Shown piece after piece: positions 1 through 6,750 of a DNA stretch of 9,428 nucleotides. Location of the stretch: positions 1 to 9,428 of the forward strand of contig JBCCFD010000330.1 of the NCBI GenBank assembly GCA_039029915.1, given 5' to 3'. The notes beneath the pieces were generated by a model. The model saw nothing but the letters and a program-made list of their open reading frames with translations. It was not told where the DNA came from and ran no database searches. This DNA is from QQUD01 sp039029915. Lineage in GTDB: Bacteria; Chloroflexota; Anaerolineae; Promineifilales; Promineifilaceae. The stretch's first letter is position 1. Each line of letters starts with the position of its first letter. Position numbers and translations under genes: made by a program.

Positions 1-125
1 AAAAATAATAATTTCTCTGTCGTTTCTCTATAAGCTTTATCTGATAAAATAAGTGTAAAGGGTAGGGGTCCTATTCTCAATAGGACTTGTGTACCGATTA
101 TGTGTAAAAATTGGTTTCTAATCGA
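1..125 (+). other. Upstream region of the + strand membrane-protein gene
   Basis: This is an AT-rich, gene-free stretch before the first gene. It holds a TAAAAT hexamer at 45-50 that could serve as a -10 box, but no good -35 lies at the right distance, so I do not call a promoter. A short hairpin follows at 68-86. ATG at 100 opens a 9-codon frame (MCKNWFLIE) whose TGA (127-129) overlaps the ATG at 126 as ATGA. This could be a coupling leader peptide, but no convincing ribosome binding site supports it. I see no end of an upstream gene. Confidence 0.35.
68..86. repeat. Hairpin with 8-bp stem and 3-base loop
   Basis: GTCCTATT (68-75) and AATAGGAC (79-86) are perfect inverted copies around the loop CTC. 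The hairpin lies 40 to 58 bases before the ATG at 126. Neither side carries a clean T run, so a terminator role is weak. It could be an operator or a 5' leader structure of the following two-gene unit. Confidence 0.45.
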
Positions 126-773
126 ATGATTTCAACTCATCAACGCTTATTACCATACTTTATTGTCACGATGACGCTGCTCGTTTTTGTTTGGATATTG
201 ACGCGTCAAATCAATGAGGCTCCTGTTTTGGTTGTCAATTCAACAACAAGAATCCAGCCGGGCTGGACGGCCGTTTCTAACAGTGACCTTAACTTCTCGC
301 TCAACGTTCCCAGAAACTGGCGCACTGAGTCAAACATTATAGAAGCCAACGAGCCGATCAATACGGCCGTCTTCAACGTATTGACCCAATTTTCAGATGC
401 GGATGAAAATCTGACCGTTCAAACAGTTGCTTATAGCGACGAGAAAGATGATAATGTGCCTAAGATAGCCGTTATGGTTTTTCAGTCAGAGCGACTAAAC
501 GGCATTAATGTCAATGACCTAGCTGACTTCACGGCCGAAAACAATCCGCTAATTAAAACCATCACCATTATTGATAGACCGTGGCATATTCCTCAGCTCC
601 ACCTAATCACAGACAATGGTGACCGAACAGTAGACTACATTTGCGAACTGCGCTATGCACCAAGTGACAATCAATATGCCTATCTCGTCGCGCTTTGCGC
701 CTCACGCACAACCTATTCAATCAATCGAACCAATATCTCAACATTATTCGACAGCTTTCAAGAGATTAACTGA
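126..773 (+). CDS. Single-pass membrane protein with PsbP-like extracytoplasmic domain (tentative)
   Basis: This is a 215-aa protein of unknown function. Residues 8-27 form one hydrophobic membrane segment (PYFIVTMTLLVFVWIL) after a short positively charged start, so the rest should lie outside the membrane. The external part begins with a GW and a 'FSLNVPRNWR' strand and ends with 'LFDSFQEIN'. That layout recalls PsbP/Mog1-like lipoproteins and anchored proteins, in which a 'F.f.vP..W' strand opens the fold and a final helix has the 'SF' pattern. Two cysteines (in YICEL and ALCAS) could pair. I chose ATG 126 over the in-frame TTG at 111 because neither has a good ribosome binding site and ATG gives a normal N-terminus. 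The gene contains two ACGGCCGT octamers (267, 363), both read as Thr-Ala-Val. The stop overlaps the next start, so the two products probably act together. The fold assignment is a guess from pattern only. Confidence 0.8.
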   Translation: MISTHQRLLPYFIVTMTLLVFVWILTRQINEAPVLVVNSTTRIQPGWTAVSNSDLNFSLNVPRNWRTESNIIEANEPINTAVFNVLTQFSDADENLTVQTVAYSDEKDDNVPKIAVMVFQSERLNGINVNDLADFTAENNPLIKTITIIDRPWHIPQLHLITDNGDRTVDYICELRYAPSDNQYAYLVALCASRTTYSINRTNISTLFDSFQEIN

Positions 774-1432
774 TGTCAAAAACTGAAGAACGCAAAAAAA
801 GTGGAATCAAATTTAATCATGCTGGCTTAGCCGCATTTTCAGCTTGGGATTTGGAAGGAGCCATAAAATCTTTCAAAAAAGCGGTCAAAAATGATCCCAA
901 CAATCCCGACTATCACCTCAATTTAGTTAAAGCATACGCCCGAAATGGCAGCTATGATGAGGTCATGACAAGCTTAGGTCACTACCTGAGGGTTGAAACG
1001 GAAAGCGACATTGCTGAGCGTTATGAAATGCTCTTTTCGACCGGGCTTGACCCCGTTGAATCTCTCTTAATCGAATCGATGCAGGCGATGGAGTTTCCAA
1101 TGCAGCAGGTGGGTAAAGCGATTCAGCTTTGGTTGGAGTACCGGATTTCGTACGGTAGACGACCGTTGCGCACACCCAAACCAGGTATTTGGGCGGCAGC
1201 CCTGACCTATTCCATCGTCAAAGTAAATTCAATTGAAATAAAAAAAAGTGAGCTTGCTAAAATTTATCAGGTGTCAGTCAAAAGCCTTACTGAAAAATAC
1301 AACGATCTGGTCACCTTGCTTGACATTATGCCAGCCGACTATCGTTATTTTACTGGTGAAACCAATCCGCTAGACAAATTAATTGAAGCGGCACAGCTTT
1401 TAGACGATTTAGACAAGCAGTTTAAAGATTGA
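773..1432 (+). CDS. TPR protein with C-terminal cyclin/TFIIB-like helical domain
   Basis: This is a 219-aa soluble protein. Residues about 14-44 and 45-78 form two tetratricopeptide repeats (GLAAFSAWDLEGAIKSFKKA, then 'YHLNLVKAYARNGSYDEVM'), which normally hold protein partners. Residues about 110-186 have a different character: 'PGIWAAALTYSIVKVNS', a spacer, 'SELAKIYQVSVKSL', 'KYNDLVTLL'. This is the pattern of a cyclin-box repeat as in archaeal/eukaryal TFIIB (AAA..Y, then a helix-turn-helix-like ELA..Y.VS..S.). A similar 'WAAA..Y......N' block occurs in DUF6398-type bacterial proteins. The start ATG overlaps the stop of the upstream gene by one base (TGATG), so translation is probably coupled, and the partner is likely the membrane protein before it. 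The ribosome binding site is weak (AAGAGA). TPR is well supported; the C-terminal call is moderate. I infer an adaptor or regulatory role, and no enzyme motif is visible. Confidence 0.85.
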   Translation: MSKTEERKKSGIKFNHAGLAAFSAWDLEGAIKSFKKAVKNDPNNPDYHLNLVKAYARNGSYDEVMTSLGHYLRVETESDIAERYEMLFSTGLDPVESLLIESMQAMEFPMQQVGKAIQLWLEYRISYGRRPLRTPKPGIWAAALTYSIVKVNSIEIKKSELAKIYQVSVKSLTEKYNDLVTLLDIMPADYRYFTGETNPLDKLIEAAQLLDDLDKQFKD

Positions 1433-1438
1433 TTTCAG

Positions 1439-2119
1439 TTAACGTGATTTCCAAAATTGAACGCTCGTCTTAACGATAAACAAAATAAAGAAAATCGAAA
1501 CTGATAGCGACATCAGCTCCACAAAGATGGGGACAGAACCGGACAGAAATCCAATACCGGCTAAGAGAGCAACGGCTATCCCCACTGCACCAGACAAATA
1601 TTCTTTCTTTTGAATCGCCACGATTGCTATTGTGAAGATGGCAAGCGCTATCGAGCCCCATTTTAGCCACGTTCGGAGATAAAGGCTGTTGAGGAGTTCT
1701 GTTGAAAACAAATTTTGATTCAAGGCGGTTGTTATATCGATCAGGGCCAAATTTTCTAAAATATCAAAAGGAATAGCTAAAAGCGCAAAGGGAACGCCAA
1801 GCCAAGCAATCTGATAACCATCTGACACCTGCCCCAGCAGAATGAATGCAAGAAAAAAACCATACGCCACGGGGAAAATCATATCCCATTGATGCGCCTC
1901 ATCCATTTTCTGACGATTAGCCACGCTATCCTGATCATCACCCGAAAGAAAACCTAAATCGCTCTCGAACTGGGCAAATTCAAATGCAATGATGGGCGTA
2001 AAAAATCCTTCTGCTAATTCTGCCGACGCGGGTAATATCGATAAAATGATGAGTGAAAGAATAATGACGGCAACGCCACTGATCATCGTTGCAAGCTCTA
2101 AATATTTCGTTTTAATCAT
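1439..2119 (-). CDS. Six-helix membrane protein of unknown function
   Basis: This is a 226-aa integral membrane protein. Hydrophobic segments lie at about residues 11-30, 80-97, 103-121, 151-170, 174-193 and 198-217. A 50-residue hydrophilic loop (about 31-79) follows the first segment. Polar or charged residues lie inside the membrane part: D79, P83 and Y86 at the start of segment 2, and D119 with E122-N123 (FDILEN) at the end of segment 3. Such residues are usually kept for a reason, but I do not recognise the family. The gene converges on the TPR gene with only 6 bases between the two stops and no terminator, so the transcripts must overlap. Upstream, TAGAAT at 2131-2126 sits at the distance expected if transcription begins at the A of the ATG, and there is no ribosome binding site. 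A leaderless message is therefore possible. Confidence 0.8.
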   Translation of the reverse strand: MIKTKYLELATMISGVAVIILSLIILSILPASAELAEGFFTPIIAFEFAQFESDLGFLSGDDQDSVANRQKMDEAHQWDMIFPVAYGFFLAFILLGQVSDGYQIAWLGVPFALLAIPFDILENLALIDITTALNQNLFSTELLNSLYLRTWLKWGSIALAIFTIAIVAIQKKEYLSGAVGIAVALLAGIGFLSGSVPIFVELMSLSVSIFFILFIVKTSVQFWKSR

Positions 2120-2235
2120 TCAACTATTCTATAAGTTTACGGGAATAAGCGAAATGAAGTATGTGGCCATCTTTTATTCAAAGCAGGAACCTTGTTTCAC
2201 TTGGACCAAATTCAACGGGCCAGCTTTTTAGGCGA
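2120..2235 (-). other. Gap between metallophosphoesterase and membrane-protein genes
   Basis: This is 116 bases between two - strand genes. The only candidate signal is TAGAAT (2131-2126) seven bases before the ATG at 2119, with a poor -35 (TTTCGC, 17-base spacing). No hairpin followed by a T run is present behind the metallophosphoesterase stop, so read-through from upstream into the membrane-protein gene is possible. Confidence 0.35.
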
Positions 2236-3006
2236 TTACTGTTGCGCCTGCTGAAGCGATTCTAGCTGGGTTAACATGGCCATCGCATCAGCCTTAACGG
2301 GAGCCGAAAGTACATTTCTCATGACAAACTCACCAGCTTGGGGATAACCTGATTGGTTTATTCGATTGGCGGCCAATTGTAGATCGTACACAGTGTGCTG
2401 CATGTCAACTTTTTGCGTATCGAGCATGAGCCAAAATGCCCCAGTCTGTCCAAAGGGCATCCCAACGCTCCCCGCATTAACAATCCTAATCCCACCCAAC
2501 TGTCTATCAAATTGCATATGCGTGTGTCCACAAACCACAATATTTGCCGCAACGTTACCTAAAAGGGAACGGACTTTTGCGGCCGGCGTTTGAATCGTAA
2601 ACACGGCCGTATCATTCTGGGGTGTCGCATGGCAAAAGAGAACGGCCGTATTAGAATCGAGGTTCAACGTGACAGTAGGTAGCCAACCTTTGAGAAATTC
2701 GATTTGATCTGGCCGCAAAGTCGTCGCTAGCCATTCAGCCTCCTCATCAGCCCGTGGAGATAACCCTGCAGCCGCTTGACCAGACACAACGCGCAGCAGT
2801 TCAGACTCCGCATTGCCGTGAACAAAAGAGATTGGTATCTCGTGACTTTTCGAGTGGAGCAGATCAACGCACTCTACTGGCATTGGTCCCGCAACCACAT
2901 CTCCGCCGACCACGATATGGTCAACATGGGCATCACCTATTTCTTTAATTACGGCTTCTAAGGCGGGTAAATTTCCGTGAATGTCATAAATCGCTGCGAT
3001 TCGCAT
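2236..3006 (-). CDS. YfcE-like metallophosphoesterase
   Basis: This 256-aa cytoplasmic protein belongs to the calcineurin-like phosphoesterases (Metallophos_2 type). The metal-binding motifs are all in place and in order: D8-x-H10-G-N at the N-terminus, G-G-D36, H-G-N65-A-E, H126 (FCHATPQND), and G160-H-T-H163 followed by the N-A-G-S-V-G-M-P signature near residue 178. The family hydrolyses phosphomonoesters or phosphodiesters with two metal ions (often Mn). The natural substrate cannot be told from sequence. The length fits the family. The start is fixed by the ribosome binding site GGAGAA at 3021-3016, nine bases before ATG. The gene lies 54 bases behind the DinB-like gene and probably shares its transcript. 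It carries two ACGGCCGT octamers (2603, 2642), both read as Thr-Ala-Val. Confidence 0.93.
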   Translation of the reverse strand: MRIAAIYDIHGNLPALEAVIKEIGDAHVDHIVVGGDVVAGPMPVECVDLLHSKSHEIPISFVHGNAESELLRVVSGQAAAGLSPRADEEAEWLATTLRPDQIEFLKGWLPTVTLNLDSNTAVLFCHATPQNDTAVFTIQTPAAKVRSLLGNVAANIVVCGHTHMQFDRQLGGIRIVNAGSVGMPFGQTGAFWLMLDTQKVDMQHTVYDLQLAANRINQSGYPQAGEFVMRNVLSAPVKADAMAMLTQLESLQQAQQ

Positions 3007-3030
3007 GTCTCACGCTTCTCCAAGTTTGTT

Positions 3031-3040
3031 TAACGCGTTA
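3031..3040. promoter_or_regulatory. Perfect 10-bp palindrome before the metallophosphoesterase gene
   Basis: TAACGCGTTA is a perfect palindrome lying 24 bases before the start at 3006 and between the DinB-like and metallophosphoesterase genes. It might be an operator half of a small regulatory region. A palindrome of this length can also arise by chance, and no promoter boxes flank it. Confidence 0.2.
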
Positions 3041-3060
3041 CGACCAAGGTGGCCATAATG

Positions 3061-3594
3061 CTACCCCATCTCTGGAAAGTAATTTTCCTTAATACTTTGA
3101 ATATGGTGCAGTTCATGACCTGCAATGTGATAAGCGGCGGCTCGGACACTCATGATGTTGCCACTGCCAACCCCTTTTCGCGCCATGGCTTCGTGACCCA
3201 CGCTCCTAAAAAAGGCGATCGTTGCCTGACGAACCGCTTTTAGTTCATCTAAGATGTCCTCAACGTCCCGCTGATTTGCCTGAGAATACGGGACATACTC
3301 GTCTTGCTCAAACCCCGGCAGCTCGGTGCTATCGTTCCGAGCATATCGTAAAGCACGATAACAGTAGATCCGTTCATCATCTATGATGTGAACCAGTATC
3401 TCTTTAATCGTCCACTCGCCTTGAGCATGAGGCACGTCAAGTTTTTCTTCCGGCAGGGTACGAATAAATTGAATCGTTTCTTCAAGATTTCTTTGCAAAT
3501 GATGCAAGATACGGCCGTCATCTGGGAGCAAACCAATGTACATGATGGTGTACGGCACATATTCATCAGGATTGGGTTTGGGGATGATCTTCAT
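3061..3594 (-). CDS. DinB-fold (DinB_2 type) putative metal-dependent protein
   Basis: This 177-aa protein has a four-helix bundle of the DinB/YfiT type. It shows the 'P.P.EY..YY..YI..LP' style N-terminus (IPKPNPDEYVPYTIMYIGLL), then 'GEWTIKEILVHIIDDERIYCYRALRYARND', 'LPGFEQDEYVP', and the ending 'AAYHIAGHELHHIQSIKENY'. H69 in the first block and the H160-x3-H164 pair near the end form the likely metal triad; H156 is a further candidate. Members range from damage-induced proteins of unknown activity to thiol-dependent (mycothiol, bacillithiol) S-transferases. The exact reaction cannot be assigned. The start at 3594 fits family N-termini but has no ribosome binding site. TACAAT at 3606-3601 places a transcription start on the ATG itself, so the message may be leaderless. 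One ACGGCCGT lies inside (3511, Asp-Gly-Arg). Confidence 0.88.
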   Translation of the reverse strand: MKIIPKPNPDEYVPYTIMYIGLLPDDGRILHHLQRNLEETIQFIRTLPEEKLDVPHAQGEWTIKEILVHIIDDERIYCYRALRYARNDSTELPGFEQDEYVPYSQANQRDVEDILDELKAVRQATIAFFRSVGHEAMARKGVGSGNIMSVRAAAYHIAGHELHHIQSIKENYFPEMG

Positions 3595-3600
3595 GAGGAA

Positions 3601-3629
3601 ATTGTAGCACGGAAAAACGGCCGTTTCAC
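3601..3629 (-). promoter_or_regulatory. Candidate leaderless promoter of the DinB-like gene
   Basis: TACAAT (3606-3601) matches five of six bases of a -10 box. GTGAAA (3629-3624) matches four of six bases of a -35 box at exactly 17-base spacing. The predicted transcription start falls at the ATG (3594). The -35 part lies within the terminator hairpin of the amylase gene, so both signals share the same DNA. The evidence is positional only. Confidence 0.4.
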
Positions 3630-3649
3630 ACCAGGCGAAACGGCCGTTT
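3613..3649 (-). terminator. Factor-independent terminator built from two ACGGCCGT palindromes
   Basis: Read on the - strand, a 13-bp perfect stem (arms 3649-3637 and 3627-3615, each containing AAACGGCCGTTT) closes a 9-base loop and runs into TTTTT (3617-3613). It starts 20 bases after the amylase stop codon. A GC-rich stem core, a short loop and a T run make this a strong intrinsic terminator for the amylase transcript. Each arm is itself a 12-bp palindrome, so other pairings (two small cruciforms) are possible in DNA. Confidence 0.85.
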
Positions 3650-3669
3650 GTTCATCTATGCTTTAAAAT

Positions 3670-6123
3670 TTACTGCCAGTTGCCCGAATAACTACCCGTG
3701 CCGCTACTCGGCACCGTGTAGCTCCGATTGCTCCCCCCTTCCCAGATAGTACTGCCCCCTTGCCGAACAATAAACTTAAACTCAATCGGCTGACCGGTGC
3801 TGCTGGTAAAGGTGACTGGACCGCTCCACGTGTCGCTGTCAACCCAGTTAAGCTTCACTGCATTGGCGGGGTTCCAATTGCCTAGTTCAGGCACATTCCC
3901 CACCACATACATTTCTTGCCCCCAGCCAGTAACATACCCATTCACCGTAAAGTCAACGGTGACATTGCTAGAGGTGGCCGGCGCTAAAATAACGCCCGGG
4001 GTAGTGGTGTTTAAGCTGACGGAGCATTGCCCTGAAGTTACAGTACAGCTTATGCCGCTGCCTAAAAGATCTGTGAGTTGCGTGCCATTGGCATAGGGAA
4101 GTGTGCCAATATTAGGCACAGTTAATGTTTTGTTACTGCCACTTTCATTCAGCGCCACCAAAACAGAATCAGCGCCACCACCGCGCAAATACGCATAGGT
4201 GCGGTCCCCATTGTGACGATACACTGTTACAAATTCAGCCGGGTCAAATGATTGCAGGGCGGTGGTGTTGGTACGCACATCAATCAAATCTTGATAGTAA
4301 TTCCACAGGGTGGCATTTGCAGCCCCTTGCCACTCAGCGGGAGCACTGCTGTCATAAAAGCCCCAAGCCATCCGCTCGCGGGCATATTCTGGACGGCCAC
4401 CGCCAAAGTGATAAATGCCAAACTCTTGCCCAAGCCCAATTTCGTTGCCGTAATACATCACTGGCACGCACGGCTGGGTGAACATGAGCAAAGCACCCAG
4501 CTTCATCTGGTTCACATCATAATTAACTCGGTGGGCAAAGCGATCCATATCATGGTTATCGATAAAACAGCCGCGCACAAATTCACTGGCCGTAATGCCA
4601 TCTTGATAGTAGAACGAGGCGCGATCTTGTAAGGTCGCGTCTAGTGCGTCAACCGAATCCCCATTGGTAAAGAAGCCGACCATTCCCGCATTGGCTTCAA
4701 AATCCATCGCCGAATCAACACGGCCGATTTGACGCCGAATCATCTCAGGCCCATTGTTCAGCCAAATTTCCGCAATAGTAAACGTCTCGTTGGTGCCGAC
4801 TGAATCATTAAATTCACGCCAAAAGTCGGTGCTAGGGCCTGGCGCATAATCCAAACGGTAGCCCGCGTGACCCAACGTGTTGATCCAAGATACAGCCCGA
4901 TCGTTGATGACCCAATTTCGGGCCGCGGTGTTGTCGTTGTTGACCTGCGGCAGTTCTAAAACGCCAAAGAAGCTCTTGTTAGTGTCATTGGAGCCGTAAA
5001 CGGTGTAGTTGGCGGAGCTAGTATTAAAACCGCTTGGAAACGTCAGGCTAAAGGTGGGATCAGCGGCTGAATTACAGTTGCTGAACGTGTACCAATCTAA
5101 ATAAGTCCCAGAACAGTTGGTACTGGCCGAAGAAAAATAGCCGTGCTGGCTAGAGGTATGATTTGGAACAAAGTCTAAAATGACCCGAATTCCTTTAGTG
5201 TCGGCAATGTCAACCAAATCCTCTAAATCTTGTTGGGTCCCAAACACTTCTTCAACCGATTCTGGATCGCTCGGATGATAACCGTGATAGGTAAAGTAAA
5301 TGTCCCCATTTGTGTTGTAGTCAGTGTCAGTGTAAAAGTTGGGATTGTCAAAAACGGGGGAAAGCCAAAGCACATTAATGCCTAAATCTGCCAGATAGTC
5401 GAGGCGGTCGATAACGCCATCAAGGTCACCACCGTTATAAGTGTAGCGGTAGTCATCCTGCGGATTGGCTGGTAAGGCTCCACTAACTACATGGTTGTGG
5501 TCACAATAGCCGTTGGTGGCTTCAGCACAGTAATCATTGTTGGCGGTGTCGCCATCCCAAAAGCGATCGACGAAGACGTTGTAAATAACGGCCGTATTCG
5601 TCCACGACGGCAGTTGATTTTCCCCCACGCGGAACCCGAAAATACGGGCATCGTCTGGGTTGGTCACTGGCCAGCTATCAGTGCTGTCCGCATATTTAGT
5701 ATCTCCGCCACCGGAATGCCACGCCCCAATTTTGTAACGTACGACCGTATTGTGACTCCACGGCCCCACCGTCGCTTTGTACCAAAGCGTATTGCCTTCG
5801 TTATGGCTCCAGTTCATTGTGGCCATTTGGGTCGTCCCTAGCGGGGCATGCGTGCTATTGTTGATGCTCGGCTCACTGCCATCTGTTGTGTAATACAGAC
5901 GCACATCTGTCACCCAGCCTTGGTAGCCTACCTGCACCCAAAAATCAACTGCATCACTGCTCGTCGGTGCTGAAGGGGCGATATTGCCTTCATGGCTTAC
6001 CCAAGCGGCCACTGCTGAGAGAGATGCAGTTTGCCAAAATAGCGCAATAAATAAAAATAATAAAATCGAGGAAATCTTGAGAAACGGCCTTCCCAACAAT
6101 AAATCTCCCGTTTTTTTGAACAT
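3670..6123 (-). CDS. Secreted GH13 alpha-amylase with C-terminal CBM20
   Basis: This 817-aa extracellular enzyme hydrolyses alpha-1,4 links in starch and related glucans. Residues 1-40 are a signal peptide (hydrophobic core 17-30, cleavage near AVA-A40). Residues about 41-166 form an N-terminal beta-sandwich (YYTTDGSEP). The GH13 barrel begins near 176 (TAVIYNVFVDRFWDGD). All four GH13 regions are intact: I DFVPNH (317-322), II GYRLDYA with nucleophile D425, III AEIW with acid/base E452, and IV FIDNHD with D525. Residues about 630-715 form the C domain. Residues about 721-817 form a CBM20 starch-binding domain (YVVGNVPELGNWNP, W750, then IEFKFIV). The ribosome binding site AAAAGGAAAGG sits seven bases before ATG, fixing the start. 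Upstream lies the marR-type gene and downstream a strong terminator. I cannot tell amylase from neopullulanase or maltogenic specificity. One ACGGCCGT at 5588 reads Thr-Ala-Val. Confidence 0.95.
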   Translation of the reverse strand: MFKKTGDLLLGRPFLKISSILLFLFIALFWQTASLSAVAAWVSHEGNIAPSAPTSSDAVDFWVQVGYQGWVTDVRLYYTTDGSEPSINNSTHAPLGTTQMATMNWSHNEGNTLWYKATVGPWSHNTVVRYKIGAWHSGGGDTKYADSTDSWPVTNPDDARIFGFRVGENQLPSWTNTAVIYNVFVDRFWDGDTANNDYCAEATNGYCDHNHVVSGALPANPQDDYRYTYNGGDLDGVIDRLDYLADLGINVLWLSPVFDNPNFYTDTDYNTNGDIYFTYHGYHPSDPESVEEVFGTQQDLEDLVDIADTKGIRVILDFVPNHTSSQHGYFSSASTNCSGTYLDWYTFSNCNSAADPTFSLTFPSGFNTSSANYTVYGSNDTNKSFFGVLELPQVNNDNTAARNWVINDRAVSWINTLGHAGYRLDYAPGPSTDFWREFNDSVGTNETFTIAEIWLNNGPEMIRRQIGRVDSAMDFEANAGMVGFFTNGDSVDALDATLQDRASFYYQDGITASEFVRGCFIDNHDMDRFAHRVNYDVNQMKLGALLMFTQPCVPVMYYGNEIGLGQEFGIYHFGGGRPEYARERMAWGFYDSSAPAEWQGAANATLWNYYQDLIDVRTNTTALQSFDPAEFVTVYRHNGDRTYAYLRGGGADSVLVALNESGSNKTLTVPNIGTLPYANGTQLTDLLGSGISCTVTSGQCSVSLNTTTPGVILAPATSSNVTVDFTVNGYVTGWGQEMYVVGNVPELGNWNPANAVKLNWVDSDTWSGPVTFTSSTGQPIEFKFIVRQGGSTIWEGGSNRSYTVPSSGTGSYSGNWQ

Positions 6124-6224
6124 GTTTCAACCTTTCCTTTTGTAGTCGGGTAAATGAAAAAGCTGGATAAGATTCTTGGCAGAATCATCTCTTCCATTCA
6201 CAAAGCTAAAAATCCAATGGTTGT
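6124..6224 (-). other. Gap between marR-type and amylase genes
   Basis: These 101 bases separate the regulator stop from the amylase start. The amylase ribosome binding site lies at its end (6141-6131). No convincing promoter is visible: TAGACA occurs just after the marR stop but lacks a -10. The amylase may therefore be transcribed together with the regulator. A small hairpin (6171-6186) sits in the middle. Confidence 0.4.
6171..6186. repeat. Small hairpin in the marR-amylase gap
   Basis: GATTCT (6171-6176) and AGAATC (6181-6186) are perfect inverted copies around a TGGC loop. There is no T run, so it is not a terminator by itself. It could be an mRNA processing or attenuation structure between the regulator and the amylase, or chance. 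Confidence 0.3.
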
Positions 6225-6677
6225 CTATTCACTCAGTTCTTGTTCTAAATCCACAGCAACTTGATTTAGAAGGGTCAAAAGCTGCTGGTGGGATTCATCT
6301 TCCAACGACGCAAAGCGGACTGTGATTGAATTTAGTAATTCTTTTTCTGCTATAAGGAGTCGTTGTGTTCCCTGTTGTGATAAGCGAACCCGAACCAAGC
6401 GCTGGTCCGTTGGATCATTACCAATTTCTACCATCTTCTGCTTTTCCAAGCGTTGCACCATGCGGGTAGCATTGCCTCGGGTACACAGAAGTCTGTTTGA
6501 AATGTCGGTAATGGTTAGGCCTTGTGTGTCACCTTCATTTAAGGTGCGCAATAGGTTGAATTGACTGGGTGTGGTGTTTGCTTGTTTCAAGGCGCGCCTA
6601 TCGCCGTCATCAAGCAAGACAAAAATTTTATGGAAAATTTGGTGAAGGAGAGCAATATTTTTGTCTTTTTGAGACAT
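6225..6677 (-). CDS. MarR-family transcriptional regulator
   Basis: This 150-aa DNA-binding protein acts as a dimer. The winged helix is clear: 'TPSQFNLLRTL' (36-46), 'LTITDISNRLLCTRGNATRMVQRLEKQKMV' across residues 54-83 as the helix-turn-helix, and the wing 'DPTDQRLVRVRLSQQG' (88-103) with the family's D91 and R93. Helices at both ends form the dimer interface. A single cysteine (C65) sits at the start of the recognition helix and could sense oxidants, but that is speculation. I chose ATG 6677 instead of the in-frame TTG at 6710, because TTG 6710 lies within the palindrome downstream of the promoter and ATG 6677 gives the family length, with AAAGAG as a weak ribosome binding site. It probably represses its own promoter and, by read-through, the amylase. 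The ligand is unknown. Confidence 0.93.
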   Translation of the reverse strand: MSQKDKNIALLHQIFHKIFVLLDDGDRRALKQANTTPSQFNLLRTLNEGDTQGLTITDISNRLLCTRGNATRMVQRLEKQKMVEIGNDPTDQRLVRVRLSQQGTQRLLIAEKELLNSITVRFASLEDESHQQLLTLLNQVAVDLEQELSE

Positions 6678-6690
6678 AAACTCTTTCTTA

Positions 6691-6712
6691 TTTTGTTGAC
6701 TAGTAAACAAAA
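6691..6712. promoter_or_regulatory. 22-bp near-perfect palindrome, likely MarR operator
   Basis: Arms TTTTGTT (6691-6697) and AACAAAA (6706-6712) flank a central ACTAGT (6699-6704). Ten of eleven base pairs of the palindrome match; the only mismatch is 6698/6705. Size and symmetry are those of MarR dimer operators. It begins about two bases downstream of the predicted transcription start, so bound protein would block the polymerase. The regulator's own gene follows, so autorepression is the simplest reading. Confidence 0.7.
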
Positions 6713-6720
6713 CTGGTATG

Positions 6721-6750
6721 ACAATAACAAATTGCCAGCTATTTTGTCAA
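6721..6750 (-). promoter_or_regulatory. Promoter of the marR-type gene
   Basis: A perfect -35 box TTGACA (6750-6745) is followed after 18 bases by TATTGT (6726-6721), four of six matches to a -10 box. Transcription would begin near 6714, giving a leader of about 37 bases to ATG 6677 and placing the 22-bp palindrome right after the start point. Confidence 0.6.

Noticed and set aside
111..125. TTG start at 111 for the first membrane protein
   Set aside because: No ribosome binding site before it, and ATG 126 gives a normal short cytoplasmic tail.
100..129. Nine-codon leader peptide frame overlapping the ATG at 126 (ATGA)
   Set aside because: No ribosome binding site at a proper distance, and such short frames are frequent by chance; kept only as a note.
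4125..4632. Open frames on the + strand inside the amylase gene (4125-4481, 4252-4632; also 3797-4096 and 5491-5841)
   Set aside because: They are antisense to a well-supported GH13 gene, show no domain pattern and have low-complexity or odd composition.
6678..6710. TTG start at 6710 for the MarR-type regulator
   Set aside because: It lies within the 22-bp palindrome only a few bases from the predicted transcription start; ATG 6677 fits the family length.
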